Shown here one piece after another: positions 9,711 to 18,295 of a DNA stretch of 64,000 nucleotides. The translations under genes were made by a program, and so were the position numbers. The stretch is taken from NCBI RefSeq assembly GCF_030296015.1, contig NZ_AP027368.1, forward strand, positions 1,984,001 to 2,048,000. Direction: 5' to 3'. Positions within the stretch are counted from its first letter, which is position 1. The number at the start of each line of letters is the position of its first letter. A model generated the notes under the pieces. It did not search any database and was not told where the DNA came from. It saw nothing but the letters and a program-made list of their open reading frames with translations. Source of the DNA: Ferrimonas sp. YFM (GTDB lineage: Bacteria > Pseudomonadota > Gammaproteobacteria > Enterobacterales > Shewanellaceae).

Positions 9711-11555
9711 ATGGATCATGGTCTTACCCCCCTGGTGCAGTTCCTGTCTGACACTGTGCCTTTTGATACCCTGCCCGAAGAGGCGAGAGAGCGCTGCGCC
9801 GCCAGTATCGAGGTTGCCTACGCCAGCCGGCGCGACCGGATGATCGAGTTTGATCCCAATAACCCCAGCCTCTACCTCATAGCCAGTGGTGTGTTTGAGC
9901 TGCGCAGCAAGGAGGGGGAGTTGCTGTCCCGGCTGGACAGCCACCAGAGCTTTGGCTTTCGGGCTCTGCTCACCGGTGAACCCACCGCCGCAGACATCCA
10001 CATCATCGAGGATGGTCTGCTCTACCTCATTCCCCAGGCGATGTTCGATGAGCTCCGCTATCACCACAAGGAGTTCGAGCGCTTTTTCAACCGTCAGCAC
10101 GGCCAGCGCATCCGTTTGGGGGAGCGCTACGACAGCCACAGGCACACCAACTCCATGAAGCTGTCCAAGGTGATGAGCGCCAATGTGGTCAGCGGTGACG
10201 GCCAGATGAGCATCGCCGACGCCGCGGCCAAGATGAGTGAGCACCGCATCTCCTGTCTGCCCATCACCCATGAGGGGCGGATTGTGGGCATCCTCACCGA
10301 CCGGGACCTGAGAAACCGGGTGCTGGCCAAGGGCGTGGCGGTGACCTCCTGCGTCAGCGAAGTGATGACCGCCGATCCCCTGTGCGCCGAACCTCAGGCC
10401 ACCTGGTTTGATGCCCAGTTGATGATGACCCGCTACAACATTCACCATCTGCCAGTGGCAGAGAGTGGCAAGCTGGTGGGACTGGTGACCAGTAACGACC
10501 TGATGCGCCAGTTGGACTCCGACCCGGCGCTGATCATCAAGCAACTGAACCGCTGCAAGGATCTGGATGCCCTGGTGCGGGTGATGGAGGGGGTACCGAA
10601 CCTGGTCAAGGCCCAGGTGGCGGCGGATGTCTCCGCCGAACAGGTGGGGCGTCTACTCACCGCCATCTCAGATCGCCTCACCGAGAGGCTGATCAACCTG
10701 GCGAAGGAGGAGCTGGGGCCGGCACCCATCAACTGGTGCTGGCTGGCATTTGGCTCCCAGGCGCGCATGGACCAGGTGGTGGGGTCGGATCAGGACAACG
10801 GCCTGCTGCTCTCCAAGGAGCCCAATGAGGAGGAGCGCGGCTACTTCCTCAAGCTGGCGGAGTTTGTCTGCCTCGGGCTGGATCGCTGCGGCCAGACCCT
10901 GTGCAAGGGCGAGGTGATGGCGATGAACCCCAAATGGTGTCAGTCCATGGAGGGGTGGAAGCAGCAGTTCGACCGCTGGATCCTCGAGCCCGAGCCCATG
11001 GCGGTGATGCACAGTTCCATCTTTTTTGATATCCGCGGCATCGCCGGCGACCTGGCGCTGGCCAAGCAGCTTCAACACTATGTGGTGCAGCAGGCCAGTC
11101 AATCGGATTTCTTCCTCACCTATCTGGCGCGCAACAGCGTCAGCCGCCGTCCGCCCCTGGGCTTCTTCCGCCAATGGGTATTGGACAAGGATGGCGAACA
11201 AAAGGAGGGGGTGGATCTCAAGCACCGGGGACTGGCCATCGTCAACGACATAGGCCGGCTGTACGCACTGGCGTGCGGAAGTGATGAGGTTGAGACTCCC
11301 AGGCGCCTCAAGGCGGCCATGGAAGCGGGCCTGTTGACCCGAAAGGATGCCCTCAACATCGCCGATGCCCTGGAGTTCATTCGTCAGCAGCGGCTGGACA
11401 ATCATGAGCGCCAGTGGCAGGCGGGGGAGAGCGCCAGCAACTATCTGGAGCCGCGTTCCCTGTCGCAACTGGTGCGCCACCAGCTCAAGGATGCCTTCGT
11501 GGTGGTCGGCCAAGCGCAGGACGGGGTGAAGCTCAAATATGGGAAGCAGCTGTGA
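9711..11555 (+). CDS. cNMP-binding/CBS/DUF294 nucleotidyltransferase-like protein
   Basis: A 614-residue signalling protein. In order: a cyclic-nucleotide-binding type beta-barrel (about 10-135), a CBS pair (about 150-275, with GILTDRDLRNRV and LVGLVTSNDLMRQL), a DUF294 nucleotidyltransferase-like domain (about 295-440, with FGSQARMDQVVGSDQDNG carrying the GS...D.D motif), and a helical C-terminal DUF294 domain. Related proteins sit beside acetate or VC_2705-type symporters in many gammaproteobacteria, and this one is close to such a symporter, so a role in regulating carbon uptake is likely but unproven. Its TGA overlaps the GTG start of the exonuclease gene. Confidence 0.9.
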   Translation: MDHGLTPLVQFLSDTVPFDTLPEEARERCAASIEVAYASRRDRMIEFDPNNPSLYLIASGVFELRSKEGELLSRLDSHQSFGFRALLTGEPTAADIHIIEDGLLYLIPQAMFDELRYHHKEFERFFNRQHGQRIRLGERYDSHRHTNSMKLSKVMSANVVSGDGQMSIADAAAKMSEHRISCLPITHEGRIVGILTDRDLRNRVLAKGVAVTSCVSEVMTADPLCAEPQATWFDAQLMMTRYNIHHLPVAESGKLVGLVTSNDLMRQLDSDPALIIKQLNRCKDLDALVRVMEGVPNLVKAQVAADVSAEQVGRLLTAISDRLTERLINLAKEELGPAPINWCWLAFGSQARMDQVVGSDQDNGLLLSKEPNEEERGYFLKLAEFVCLGLDRCGQTLCKGEVMAMNPKWCQSMEGWKQQFDRWILEPEPMAVMHSSIFFDIRGIAGDLALAKQLQHYVVQQASQSDFFLTYLARNSVSRRPPLGFFRQWVLDKDGEQKEGVDLKHRGLAIVNDIGRLYALACGSDEVETPRRLKAAMEAGLLTRKDALNIADALEFIRQQRLDNHERQWQAGESASNYLEPRSLSQLVRHQLKDAFVVVGQAQDGVKLKYGKQL

Positions 11556-12211
11556 GTTTGCTCAGCAGCAAACTGTGGCGCTGGCGTTGGCAGGCCTGGC
11601 GCAGCGGAGAGTCGGTGCCCGCCACCGAGCATGTCGGCTCGAGCTTTGACCAGTTACCCTTGCTGGCCCTGGATCTGGAGCTCACCGGCCTCAATCCCAA
11701 GGAGGATGAGATTGTCAGCATCGGCGCCGTTCCCATAGAGGGGGGACGCATCCGCTGTGGCACTGCTTTCTATCAGTTGGTGAAAGCCAATGGCAGCGTC
11801 GGCCACTCGGCCACCATTCATGGCATCGTCGATGGTCAACTGGAGCAGGCGCTGGATCTCACCGCTGCCCTGAAGCGGCTTTGGCCGCTGCTGGAAGGTA
11901 AGATTCTGGTGTGTCATAACGCCGAGCTGGATCTGGCTTTCCTGCGCCGGGCTCTGAAAGAGTGCGGGGTGTCGCAAGCGCCGCTGCTGGCGGTAGATAC
12001 CCTGGAGCTGGAGCAGCGCCGGTTGGTGCGACAGGGAAAGCCGCTGGCGGCGGGCGATCTTACCCTGGCCGCCTGCCGGGAGCGTCACGGCTTGCCCTAT
12101 TACCAGGGCCATGATGCCCTGGTGGATGCCCTGGCCTGCGGTGAGCTGCTGCTGGCTCAGGCTGCCGCCATGGGCGGCAACCCTAACTTGGGTGAGCTCT
12201 TGGGGCCCTGA
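11552..12211 (+). CDS. DEDDh-type 3'-5' exonuclease
   Basis: A 219-residue DnaQ-like exonuclease. All three motifs are present: D41-x-E43 in ALDLELTGL, D127 in CHNAELDLAF, and H187 with D192 in YQGHDALVDA. It would remove nucleotides from DNA or RNA 3' ends. The frame extends upstream to 11414 inside the preceding gene, but GTG at 11552 overlaps that gene's TGA by four bases (GTGA), which implies translational coupling. Pairing of such an exonuclease with a CBS/DUF294 protein recurs in related bacteria, though the reason is unknown. Confidence 0.88.
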   Translation: MSLLSSKLWRWRWQAWRSGESVPATEHVGSSFDQLPLLALDLELTGLNPKEDEIVSIGAVPIEGGRIRCGTAFYQLVKANGSVGHSATIHGIVDGQLEQALDLTAALKRLWPLLEGKILVCHNAELDLAFLRRALKECGVSQAPLLAVDTLELEQRRLVRQGKPLAAGDLTLAACRERHGLPYYQGHDALVDALACGELLLAQAAAMGGNPNLGELLGP

Positions 12212-12212
12212 A

Positions 12213-13331
12213 TCAGGAGGAGGAGGCCGTACTCGCTTCCTCTTCTGCCACAGTGGCTTCGGACTCGGGGTCTGCTTCTGTTTCCTGAGAAGGAGCCGCG
12301 GGCTTGGTGGAGGCTTTTGCCTGAACGGCCTTTGCTGCTTCGGCTTCGGCAATGGCCAGGCGCTGTGCGTCCATGGCCTGCTTCAGGGCAGCGATGGTTT
12401 TGGTGACGGACTCGGCCTGATCATCCTGTGCCAGGTTGCGTCTGTCGATACCATCCAGGGCCTGGGCAATCTTATGCAACCTGCCTTCGGCTCTGAGTAC
12501 AAAGGCCTCGAAGTCATCACTGTCCATGGCGCGCAGATGGGTCACCTGCTGGGCGATGTGACGGCTGTGGTCCAGTTCAAACTCTGCCTTGGTGACCGCC
12601 TGGTCGATGGCAAGGGTATTTCTGGGGTCGGCGGCGATCACCGCTTTGGCCATCTCCAGGCTGGCAACGGCGCCCTGGAAGCTGATGGGCACCACCTTGG
12701 CCAGACGATTTCGCTTCATCTGATCCAACTGTTTGGCCAGGCTGCTCAGCTCCCGCTTCTCAACGGTTTTCACCTCCAGGGCCTGCAGCAACAGCAGCAG
12801 TTCGGCCTGCTCCTCCCGAGCATCCTCCAGATCGCCGTCGGACACGTCTTCCAGCATCTCTTCCAGCGTCGACTCTGCTCGTTTCATCTCCCTGGCGTAG
12901 TATGAGGCGGCCTCCAGTTTGCCCAGGATCTGCATCATCTCCAGGGTGGGCGCCAGCTCCTTCTCCGCAGTCTGGCGAATCAGGTTGGCGCTGTTCAGGG
13001 CGGTGTTGGCCTGGTTGACGGCCAGCAGAATATCTTCAACGTCCCCTTCATCCGCTTCGGCGGGAGTGTAGCGAATGTCGTCAAACTCTTCCTGGGCTTC
13101 CTCCAATGCCTCTTTGGCCTCTTTCACCTGGTCTGGTGCAAAGCGGCTGAGCTCCTGGGCATTGAGCTCGGAAAACCTGGACTCAAGCTGTTCAAGGTGT
13201 GACTGGGCATTGAGGTAGTGTTCGGTCGCCTGGGCTTGGGCCTGTTGCTCTTCCACCAGTTTCGGGGTGCTTTGGCAACCGGTAAGCAACAGGGAGAGGA
13301 TGAGGGCGCTCTTAGACAGAGGGTGTTTCAT
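12213..13331 (-). CDS. Coiled-coil lipoprotein
   Basis: A 372-residue exported protein with a lipobox (LLLTGC, Cys at 19), so probably anchored in the outer membrane. The mature part is almost entirely acidic helix and coiled coil (for example HLEQLESRFSELNAQELSRF and repeated Glu/Ala/Leu heptads), ending in a low-complexity Ala/Glu/Ser/Pro tail. The start at 13331 gives the correct signal peptide; the upstream extension to 13391 does not. The opening part resembles DUF4398-type lipoproteins. Function unknown. The stop lies one base from the convergent exonuclease stop. Confidence 0.8.
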   Translation of the reverse strand: MKHPLSKSALILSLLLTGCQSTPKLVEEQQAQAQATEHYLNAQSHLEQLESRFSELNAQELSRFAPDQVKEAKEALEEAQEEFDDIRYTPAEADEGDVEDILLAVNQANTALNSANLIRQTAEKELAPTLEMMQILGKLEAASYYAREMKRAESTLEEMLEDVSDGDLEDAREEQAELLLLLQALEVKTVEKRELSSLAKQLDQMKRNRLAKVVPISFQGAVASLEMAKAVIAADPRNTLAIDQAVTKAEFELDHSRHIAQQVTHLRAMDSDDFEAFVLRAEGRLHKIAQALDGIDRRNLAQDDQAESVTKTIAALKQAMDAQRLAIAEAEAAKAVQAKASTKPAAPSQETEADPESEATVAEEEASTASSS

Positions 13332-13567
13332 GGGAGCCGAGTTCCTTTTGGGGCATTTTGCTAGCCCTCCTTGTCGACCGAGTCGAGGCAAAACTTGAGT
13401 CTCGAGCGAGTGATATTTGTTCGAACGATCTCGGCCGGTGCAAGGATTGTGACACAGTGAACATCTTCGTCACCCTGGGGCGGAATAAATCCAGTAACAG
13501 TTTCCTGCTCTGGCGAGAAGAGGGTTCGTTGCTAGGATATAGAGAAGTCAGCGGTTTGGAGGTGTCT

Positions 13568-14128
13568 ATGGCGTTACCCTGGATTCTGGCGGCTCTGGCT
13601 GGCGGCCTGGTGGCGGCGGATTATAAGCGTGGACGGGAGCAGGCGCGCCAGCGACGTTACCATGAGCGCAGCCGATCACCCCAGCTAAAGCTGCGTCCCA
13701 GTGAATGGGATGAGGGCAAGGCGAGGGTGGATCCTCAGCCGGGTTCACTGGTTGCCTGTCATGTGTATGGTGCGGTGGAGCATGTTGGGGTGTGGGTGGC
13801 CCGCGACCAGATTGTGGAGCTCCACGGCAGTGGCCTGGTACGGGTGGTGTCTCCCCGTCGTTTCATTCAAGGGCGCACCGGGCGCAAGCTGTTTGTCTGC
13901 GTGGACCGGCATCACCGGCCCCTGGTGGTGCCTGGTTCAGTGGAGAGAGCGGCGGCGGCCCTGTATCAGTGCCGGGAGTATGACCTGCTCAGGGACAACT
14001 GCTACCGCTTCGTCTGGTATTGCCTGACCGGCGAGCAGCGCAGTTTCGATACCTTCGGCGGCTTGAATCGGGCACTGGCCAAGCTTCATCACAGCGACCT
14101 CTACTGGGATGCAGCCAGGACCGACTGA
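13568..14128 (+). CDS. LRAT/NlpC-P60-like domain protein
   Basis: A 186-residue protein with a hydrophobic N-terminal segment (ALPWILAALAGGLVAA) and a basic linker. It is followed by an LRAT-type papain-like domain: H72 in EHVGVWV, a second His at about 86 in VELHGSG, and the nucleophile C145 in DNCYRFV, equivalent to the NCEHF box of lecithin retinol acyltransferases. Bacterial members are thought to be acyltransferases or hydrolases of lipids or peptides. GGAGG five bases before the ATG at 13568 fixes the start; the longer frame from 13358 is non-coding. It ends in a strong bidirectional terminator. Confidence 0.8.
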   Translation: MALPWILAALAGGLVAADYKRGREQARQRRYHERSRSPQLKLRPSEWDEGKARVDPQPGSLVACHVYGAVEHVGVWVARDQIVELHGSGLVRVVSPRRFIQGRTGRKLFVCVDRHHRPLVVPGSVERAAAALYQCREYDLLRDNCYRFVWYCLTGEQRSFDTFGGLNRALAKLHHSDLYWDAARTD

Positions 14129-14171
14129 CCCTTGATGGCGGCTCATCCTGCAGAGTCGATATTCCATAAAA

Positions 14172-14195
14172 AAACGGCGCCTATCGGCGCCGTTT
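14172..14195. terminator. Bidirectional terminator
   Basis: Perfect 10-bp stem AAACGGCGCC/GGCGCCGTTT with a TATC loop, preceded by an A run, lying between the convergent LRAT-like and FabH-like genes. Confidence 0.9.
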
Positions 14196-14208
14196 CTGTT
14201 TCTGCTCG

Positions 14209-15300
14209 TTACTGCTTTTCAGCCAGTTGGGCCTTGGCGGCCGCTACCGCGGGAGCGATCAGCTCCAGACCGGTCTGCTCGCAAGGCGGCAGCTCGGCAT
14301 CACAGGTGTTGACCGGCGTGACCCGGTCACCCCATTTGATCACTGCGGCGGCGGAGGTGAGGCCGGCACCAAAGGCGCAGGAGAGCAGGGTGTCTCCTGG
14401 CTTGATTCGACCCTGCTCCAGGGCGTCACACAGGGCGATGGGCACGGTGGCCGCCGAGGTGTTGCCGTAGTTCTCGATATTGATGAACGCCTTCTCGGCA
14501 GGCAGTCCCATCTTACCAATAAGGGTATCGATGATGCGCACATTGGCCTGGTGGGGCACCACTAGGTCGACCGCGTCCAGTGGGGTATTGCTCTCGGTGA
14601 GCACCTTTTTGCCCAGGGAGGACATGCCGGCGATGGCGCGCTTGAAGATCTCCCGGCCCTCGAACTGGAACTGGAAGTCGGTGGCGTCTTCGCTCCAGCG
14701 GTCCATGTCGCTGCCGAAGGCGTCGACCTTGAGGATATCCCGGGCCTGGGGATCGTTGTTCATGGCGTAGCTCAGGACGCCGGTTGGCTCCTCGCTCTCA
14801 ACCGCTTCCAGAATCACCGCACCGGCCCCGTCTCCGAAGAGGACGGCGGTATCCCGCTGCAGCCAGTTGAGCAGGAAGGTGAGGCGCTCGGCGCCGATCA
14901 CCAGTACCTTGCGGCACTGACCGCTGCGGATCTGGGCCGTTGCCAGTCCCAGCGCATAGAGGAAGCCGGAGCAGGCGGCGTTGATGTCAAAAGCGGCACA
15001 CTGGGCGCCGACTTCCGCCTGCACTGTGGCGGCGATGTTGGGCACCAGGGTGTCCGGGGTGGCGCTGCCAAGGATGATCATATCCAGATCGCTGCCTTCG
15101 AGGCCGGCGGCGGCCAGGGCGTGTTTGGCGGCGACGGTGGCCATGGCTGAGGTGCTGACGTGGCTGATGTGGCGCTGGCCGATGCCGGTGCGGCTGCGGA
15201 TCCACTCATCTGAGGTATCCATAAAGGTGGCCAGGTCGTCGTTGGTCAGGGTTGCTGGGGGCAAACACTTGCCCCAGCCGGTAATCTGGGCATGTAGCAT
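14209..15300 (-). CDS. Beta-ketoacyl-ACP synthase III (FabH-like)
   Basis: A 363-residue condensing enzyme that would join acyl-CoA to malonyl-ACP. The catalytic triad is complete: C110 in NAACSGF, H250 in PHQAN, and N280 in NYGNTSAA. The oxyanion and CoA region EWIRSRTGI is present near residue 32. It is about 45 residues longer than E. coli FabH, owing to a C-terminal tail containing two further cysteines ([10 protein letters not shown]). It stands alone and not in a fab operon, so it may be a second FabH serving a special acyl chain. The ATG at 15300 has GGAGAG seven bases upstream. Confidence 0.92.
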   Translation of the reverse strand: MLHAQITGWGKCLPPATLTNDDLATFMDTSDEWIRSRTGIGQRHISHVSTSAMATVAAKHALAAAGLEGSDLDMIILGSATPDTLVPNIAATVQAEVGAQCAAFDINAACSGFLYALGLATAQIRSGQCRKVLVIGAERLTFLLNWLQRDTAVLFGDGAGAVILEAVESEEPTGVLSYAMNNDPQARDILKVDAFGSDMDRWSEDATDFQFQFEGREIFKRAIAGMSSLGKKVLTESNTPLDAVDLVVPHQANVRIIDTLIGKMGLPAEKAFINIENYGNTSAATVPIALCDALEQGRIKPGDTLLSCAFGAGLTSAAAVIKWGDRVTPVNTCDAELPPCEQTGLELIAPAVAAAKAQLAEKQ

Positions 15301-15411
15301 GAACGCTCTCCAAAAAGCATGGGGTGTGGTCAACTGGTCACACCACCACTCGGAATTGCAGCATCATACCAGCGGTGAAGGAGGATGTCCCCCCCGGGGT
15401 GAGATACTGCA

Positions 15412-15431
15412 ACGGGGCCCTCAGGCCCCGT
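15412..15431 (-). terminator. Hairpin after the GntR-type regulator
   Basis: 8-bp stem ACGGGGCC/GGCCCCGT with a four-base loop, just beyond the regulator stop. No T run follows, so it may act as a weak or Rho-assisted terminator. Confidence 0.5.
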
Positions 15432-15434
15432 CCA

Positions 15435-16115
15435 TTATTGTTGATTATTGACGTGCTCCTGCACCAGGCGTTCAACGCCGGATTTGGCATGCAGGATGTG
15501 GTTGGTAAGAAGGGTAGCCGCTTCCTGAACCTTGCCCTGCCGGCACAGCTCAAGCAGCTCACGGTGCTCGTTTTCCGCCCTGGGGATGCCGCCGGTCAGC
15601 AGCAACTGCAGACGGATGTAGCGATCGGAGTTGGTGTTGAGGCTCTTCACCACCTCCATCGCCTGGGGACGATTGGCGCCCAGGTACAGGGCCGAGTGGA
15701 ATTGAGTATTGAGCTCACTCCACATATTGATGCCGTTCTCTTCCCGAAAGGCGGACTCCAGCTGAGCCAATACCGCTTCGGCGGCATCCAGTTGGTCCTG
15801 GGTCAGATTGGGGATGGACTTGGCCAGCAGGTCGGGCTCGATGAGGGCGCGCAGTTCAAACAATTCGCTGGCCTGCTCGACGGAGAGCTCGGTGGCGGTG
15901 GCGCCCTTGTGGGCTTCGAACTTCACCAGGCCTTCGGCTTCCAGCTGCACCAGGGCTTCTCGAACCGGGATGCGGCTGACGTTCAGCTCTTCGGCCAGTG
16001 CACTCTGCCTCAGTGGCTCTCCGGCTTTGATGTCGCCGGAGAGGATCTTTTCACGCAAAACCTCCACCACAAGTTGGGTTCGGGTCTTGTGAACAATGGG
16101 AGTGGCCTGACTCAT
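15435..16115 (-). CDS. GntR/FCD-family regulator of the hydroxyproline genes
   Basis: A 226-residue repressor of the FadR subfamily. The winged helix is at about 10-72 (LRQSALAEELNVSRIPVREALVQLEAEGLV), followed by an FCD ligand domain (about 80-215) with the His-rich metal or ligand positions FHSAL, NEHREL and TNHIL. It lies at the end of the catabolic genes and is transcribed with them. FCD regulators bind palindromes with a TTGTATACAA-like centre. The only such palindrome I see occurs twice, at 20295 and 40732, so these are its likely operators, and a pathway intermediate its likely ligand (inference). Confidence 0.9.
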   Translation of the reverse strand: MSQATPIVHKTRTQLVVEVLREKILSGDIKAGEPLRQSALAEELNVSRIPVREALVQLEAEGLVKFEAHKGATATELSVEQASELFELRALIEPDLLAKSIPNLTQDQLDAAEAVLAQLESAFREENGINMWSELNTQFHSALYLGANRPQAMEVVKSLNTNSDRYIRLQLLLTGGIPRAENEHRELLELCRQGKVQEAATLLTNHILHAKSGVERLVQEHVNNQQ

Positions 16116-16178
16116 AGTTGCTTACTTATTGATTACACAGACTATAGGGTAACTACTTTAACTGAGATTGCAAAGCCG

Positions 16179-16198
16179 CAGGCCCGTTGCCGGGCCTG
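16179..16198 (-). terminator. Hairpin after the semialdehyde dehydrogenase
   Basis: Perfect 8-bp stem CAGGCCCG/CGGGCCTG with a 4-base loop, 13 bases beyond the stop. The downstream T content is weak, so it may only partly separate the dehydrogenase from the regulator gene. Confidence 0.5.
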
Positions 16199-16211
16199 GG
16201 TGTGAGCCTGG

Positions 16212-17768
16212 TCAGTAACGCAGCTGAGGCGTGCTGCTCTGGTCACAAAGATGCTCGGGCAACAGGCTTTGGGGCAGGTTCTGCCAGGCCAAGGGACGGG
16301 TGAAGCGTTTTATCGCCTCGGCGCCCACAGAGGTGGATTGGCTGTGGGTGGAAGCGGGCCAGGGGCCACCATGTTGCATGGCGTGGCACACTTCAACGCC
16401 GGTGGGCATCTGATTGGCGATAAGGCGACCGACCCGATAGGCCAGCTCCAACATCAGAGTCTGCTCACTCAGCATCTCCTGCTCGGTGCCATGGACAGAG
16501 GCGGTGAGCTGACCAGGCAGGGCACGTATCGCCTCCAGCAGTTGCTGGGGACTGTCGAAGGTCACCACCAGGGTGCAGGGGCCAAATACTTCTTCCAACA
16601 GATCTGGGTTGGCCGCCAGGGTGTCGCCGCTGCAATTGGCCACCAGGGCCTGACTCTGGTTGACGTGGGCACAGGTTTGACCCTGGGCCACAAGGCTGAC
16701 TCCCTCTGATGACACCAGCGCGTCGGCGGTCTCGGCATAGGCCCTGGCGATGCCCGGGGTGAGCATGGTGCCTGGCGCCTGCTGCTCCACCAGACGGGCG
16801 AGTGTCGTCAAATAGCGGTCACTGCCTTCCCCCTTGAGCATCAGCACCAGTCCGGGGCTGGTGCAGAACTGCCCCTGGCCCATCATCATCGAGCCATGTT
16901 GTTGCTCGGCCAGTACCTCGGCACTCTCTGCCAGCATCCGGGGCAGCAACAGCTGAGGATTGATGCTGCCAAGTTCACCGAAGAAGGGGATGGGCTGGGG
17001 GCGCTCGGCGGCGATTTGGCTGAGCAGCTGGCCCACCCTGAAGGAGCCGGTAAAGCCCACAGCCTGAATCTCGGCAGCCCGGACCAGATCCTGAGACAGC
17101 TTCGGCGAACTGCTCTGAAGCAGGTTAAATACTCCTCTGGGGGCGTCCACTTTCTCTATGGCCGACAGAACGGCCTGGGCCACTAGCTCTGAGGTGGCCG
17201 GATGGGCCGGATGGCCCTTGATTACCACAGGGCATCCGGCGGCCAGGGCCGAGGCGGTATCGCCGCCGGCGGCAGAGAAGGCCAGGGGGAAGTTGGACGC
17301 GCCAAAGACGGCCACCGGTCCTAAAGGCAGCTGATCCAGCCGGATATCCGGCTTGGGCAGAGGCTGTCGGTCCGGCTGAGCCAGGTCGATGATGGCCGGC
17401 TGTTTCGGCTGGCGCAGCAGTTGGGCAAACAGTCGCAACTGGCCACAGGTGCGGCCCCGCTCGCCGTTGAGGCGGGCCTCGGGCAGGGCGGTTTCCTGCG
17501 CCGCAACCTGGGTCAGTCTCTCCCCCAGAGCGTCGATGGCGTCGGCCATGGCCTCCAGCAGCTGGGCCCGGCGCTCTGCTGACCAGAGACGATAGTCCAT
17601 GAAGGCCGAGTCGGCTGCGGCCACGGCAGCCTCAAGTTGCTCTGTATTGGCTTCGCTGAACTGCCAGGGAAGGGGCTCATTGCGCTCGGGATCAAAGCTC
17701 GAGAATCCTGCCTCGGGCTCCCCGGTCCACTGGCCGTTGATTAAGTGCTGTCCTGATATCTGGTTCAT
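16212..17768 (-). CDS. Alpha-ketoglutaric semialdehyde dehydrogenase
   Basis: A 518-residue aldehyde dehydrogenase for the last step of hydroxyproline breakdown, 2,5-dioxopentanoate to alpha-ketoglutarate. The catalytic residues are present: N159 (FGASNFPLAF), K184, E265 (FFGELGS) and C302 (GQFCTSPG). The motif style is that of the KGSA dehydrogenase subgroup, and the neighbours supply the earlier steps. The frame opens at 17786, but that Met sits on the edge of the inverted-repeat element; ATG 17768, with AAGGA just before it, gives the usual N-terminus ISGQHLINGQW. Confidence 0.93.
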   Translation of the reverse strand: MNQISGQHLINGQWTGEPEAGFSSFDPERNEPLPWQFSEANTEQLEAAVAAADSAFMDYRLWSAERRAQLLEAMADAIDALGERLTQVAAQETALPEARLNGERGRTCGQLRLFAQLLRQPKQPAIIDLAQPDRQPLPKPDIRLDQLPLGPVAVFGASNFPLAFSAAGGDTASALAAGCPVVIKGHPAHPATSELVAQAVLSAIEKVDAPRGVFNLLQSSSPKLSQDLVRAAEIQAVGFTGSFRVGQLLSQIAAERPQPIPFFGELGSINPQLLLPRMLAESAEVLAEQQHGSMMMGQGQFCTSPGLVLMLKGEGSDRYLTTLARLVEQQAPGTMLTPGIARAYAETADALVSSEGVSLVAQGQTCAHVNQSQALVANCSGDTLAANPDLLEEVFGPCTLVVTFDSPQQLLEAIRALPGQLTASVHGTEQEMLSEQTLMLELAYRVGRLIANQMPTGVEVCHAMQHGGPWPASTHSQSTSVGAEAIKRFTRPLAWQNLPQSLLPEHLCDQSSTPQLRY

Positions 17769-17896
17769 TGTCCTTAAATCTCCCATAGGGCGTGTTTATC
17801 TTTGGTGATAAGAATTTGGTCGAGCATGACGGCAATCAATCAAGAAGTTCGATTGTAGGCTAGGTACCAACCCAACGCGGTAGCTGTGTTGCTCAG

Positions 17897-17992
17897 AAGT
17901 TGCCTTGAGTGATGAATCAAGGCGTGGCTCTGAAGGAATGGTTATTGCCCTTCTAAAGAGTCACTACACAGAGTCAGCGCTCAAGGCGACTT
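17897..17992. repeat. Nested inverted repeat inside the element
   Basis: AAGTTGCCTTGAG at 17897-17909 pairs with CTCAAGGCGACTT at 17980-17992 (12 of 13). A shorter perfect hairpin, GCCTTGA/TCAAGGC, is nested at the left arm. Confidence 0.6.
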
Positions 17993-18007
17993 CCCTACGG
18001 GTTGATT

Positions 18008-18089
18008 AAAACGGACTTCATGCTGCGTTTGCCAATCTTGCTTTAGGACCCTAGAGCTTTGATTGGCCGCCTTGCCTGAAGCCCGTTTT
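18008..18089. repeat. 82-base imperfect palindrome inside the element
   Basis: Arms of about 28 bases begin AAACGGACTTCA at about 18009 and end TGAAGCCCGTTT at about 18088 (11 of 12 paired at the outer end). Pairing continues through GCCAATC/GATTGGC to a central GCTTTAGG/CCTAGAGC hairpin. It could fold into one long stem in RNA or single-stranded DNA. Confidence 0.65.
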
Positions 18090-18295
18090 ATTTCAACTGA
18101 GCTCGCAGATATCACGTTGTGTTGGTACGACTCTACGTCAAAATCGAACGACGCTGAGTGGTTGCCGTCAGGCCGGCCCCGAAGGGCGCAGCAATAGTTC
18201 TTATATTTCAACGGTATGTTGATTAAGCTGTTTGCGCTTTAGTGACATGTTTTTTTGACACTAGCGCAAAAATGCTCAGCAAAGGTCAACACGCC

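Noticed and set aside
17981-18211. 76-codon minus-strand ORF inside the inverted-repeat element
   Set aside because: No ribosome site, composition follows the palindromic repeats, and no domain is recognisable; treated as part of the element.
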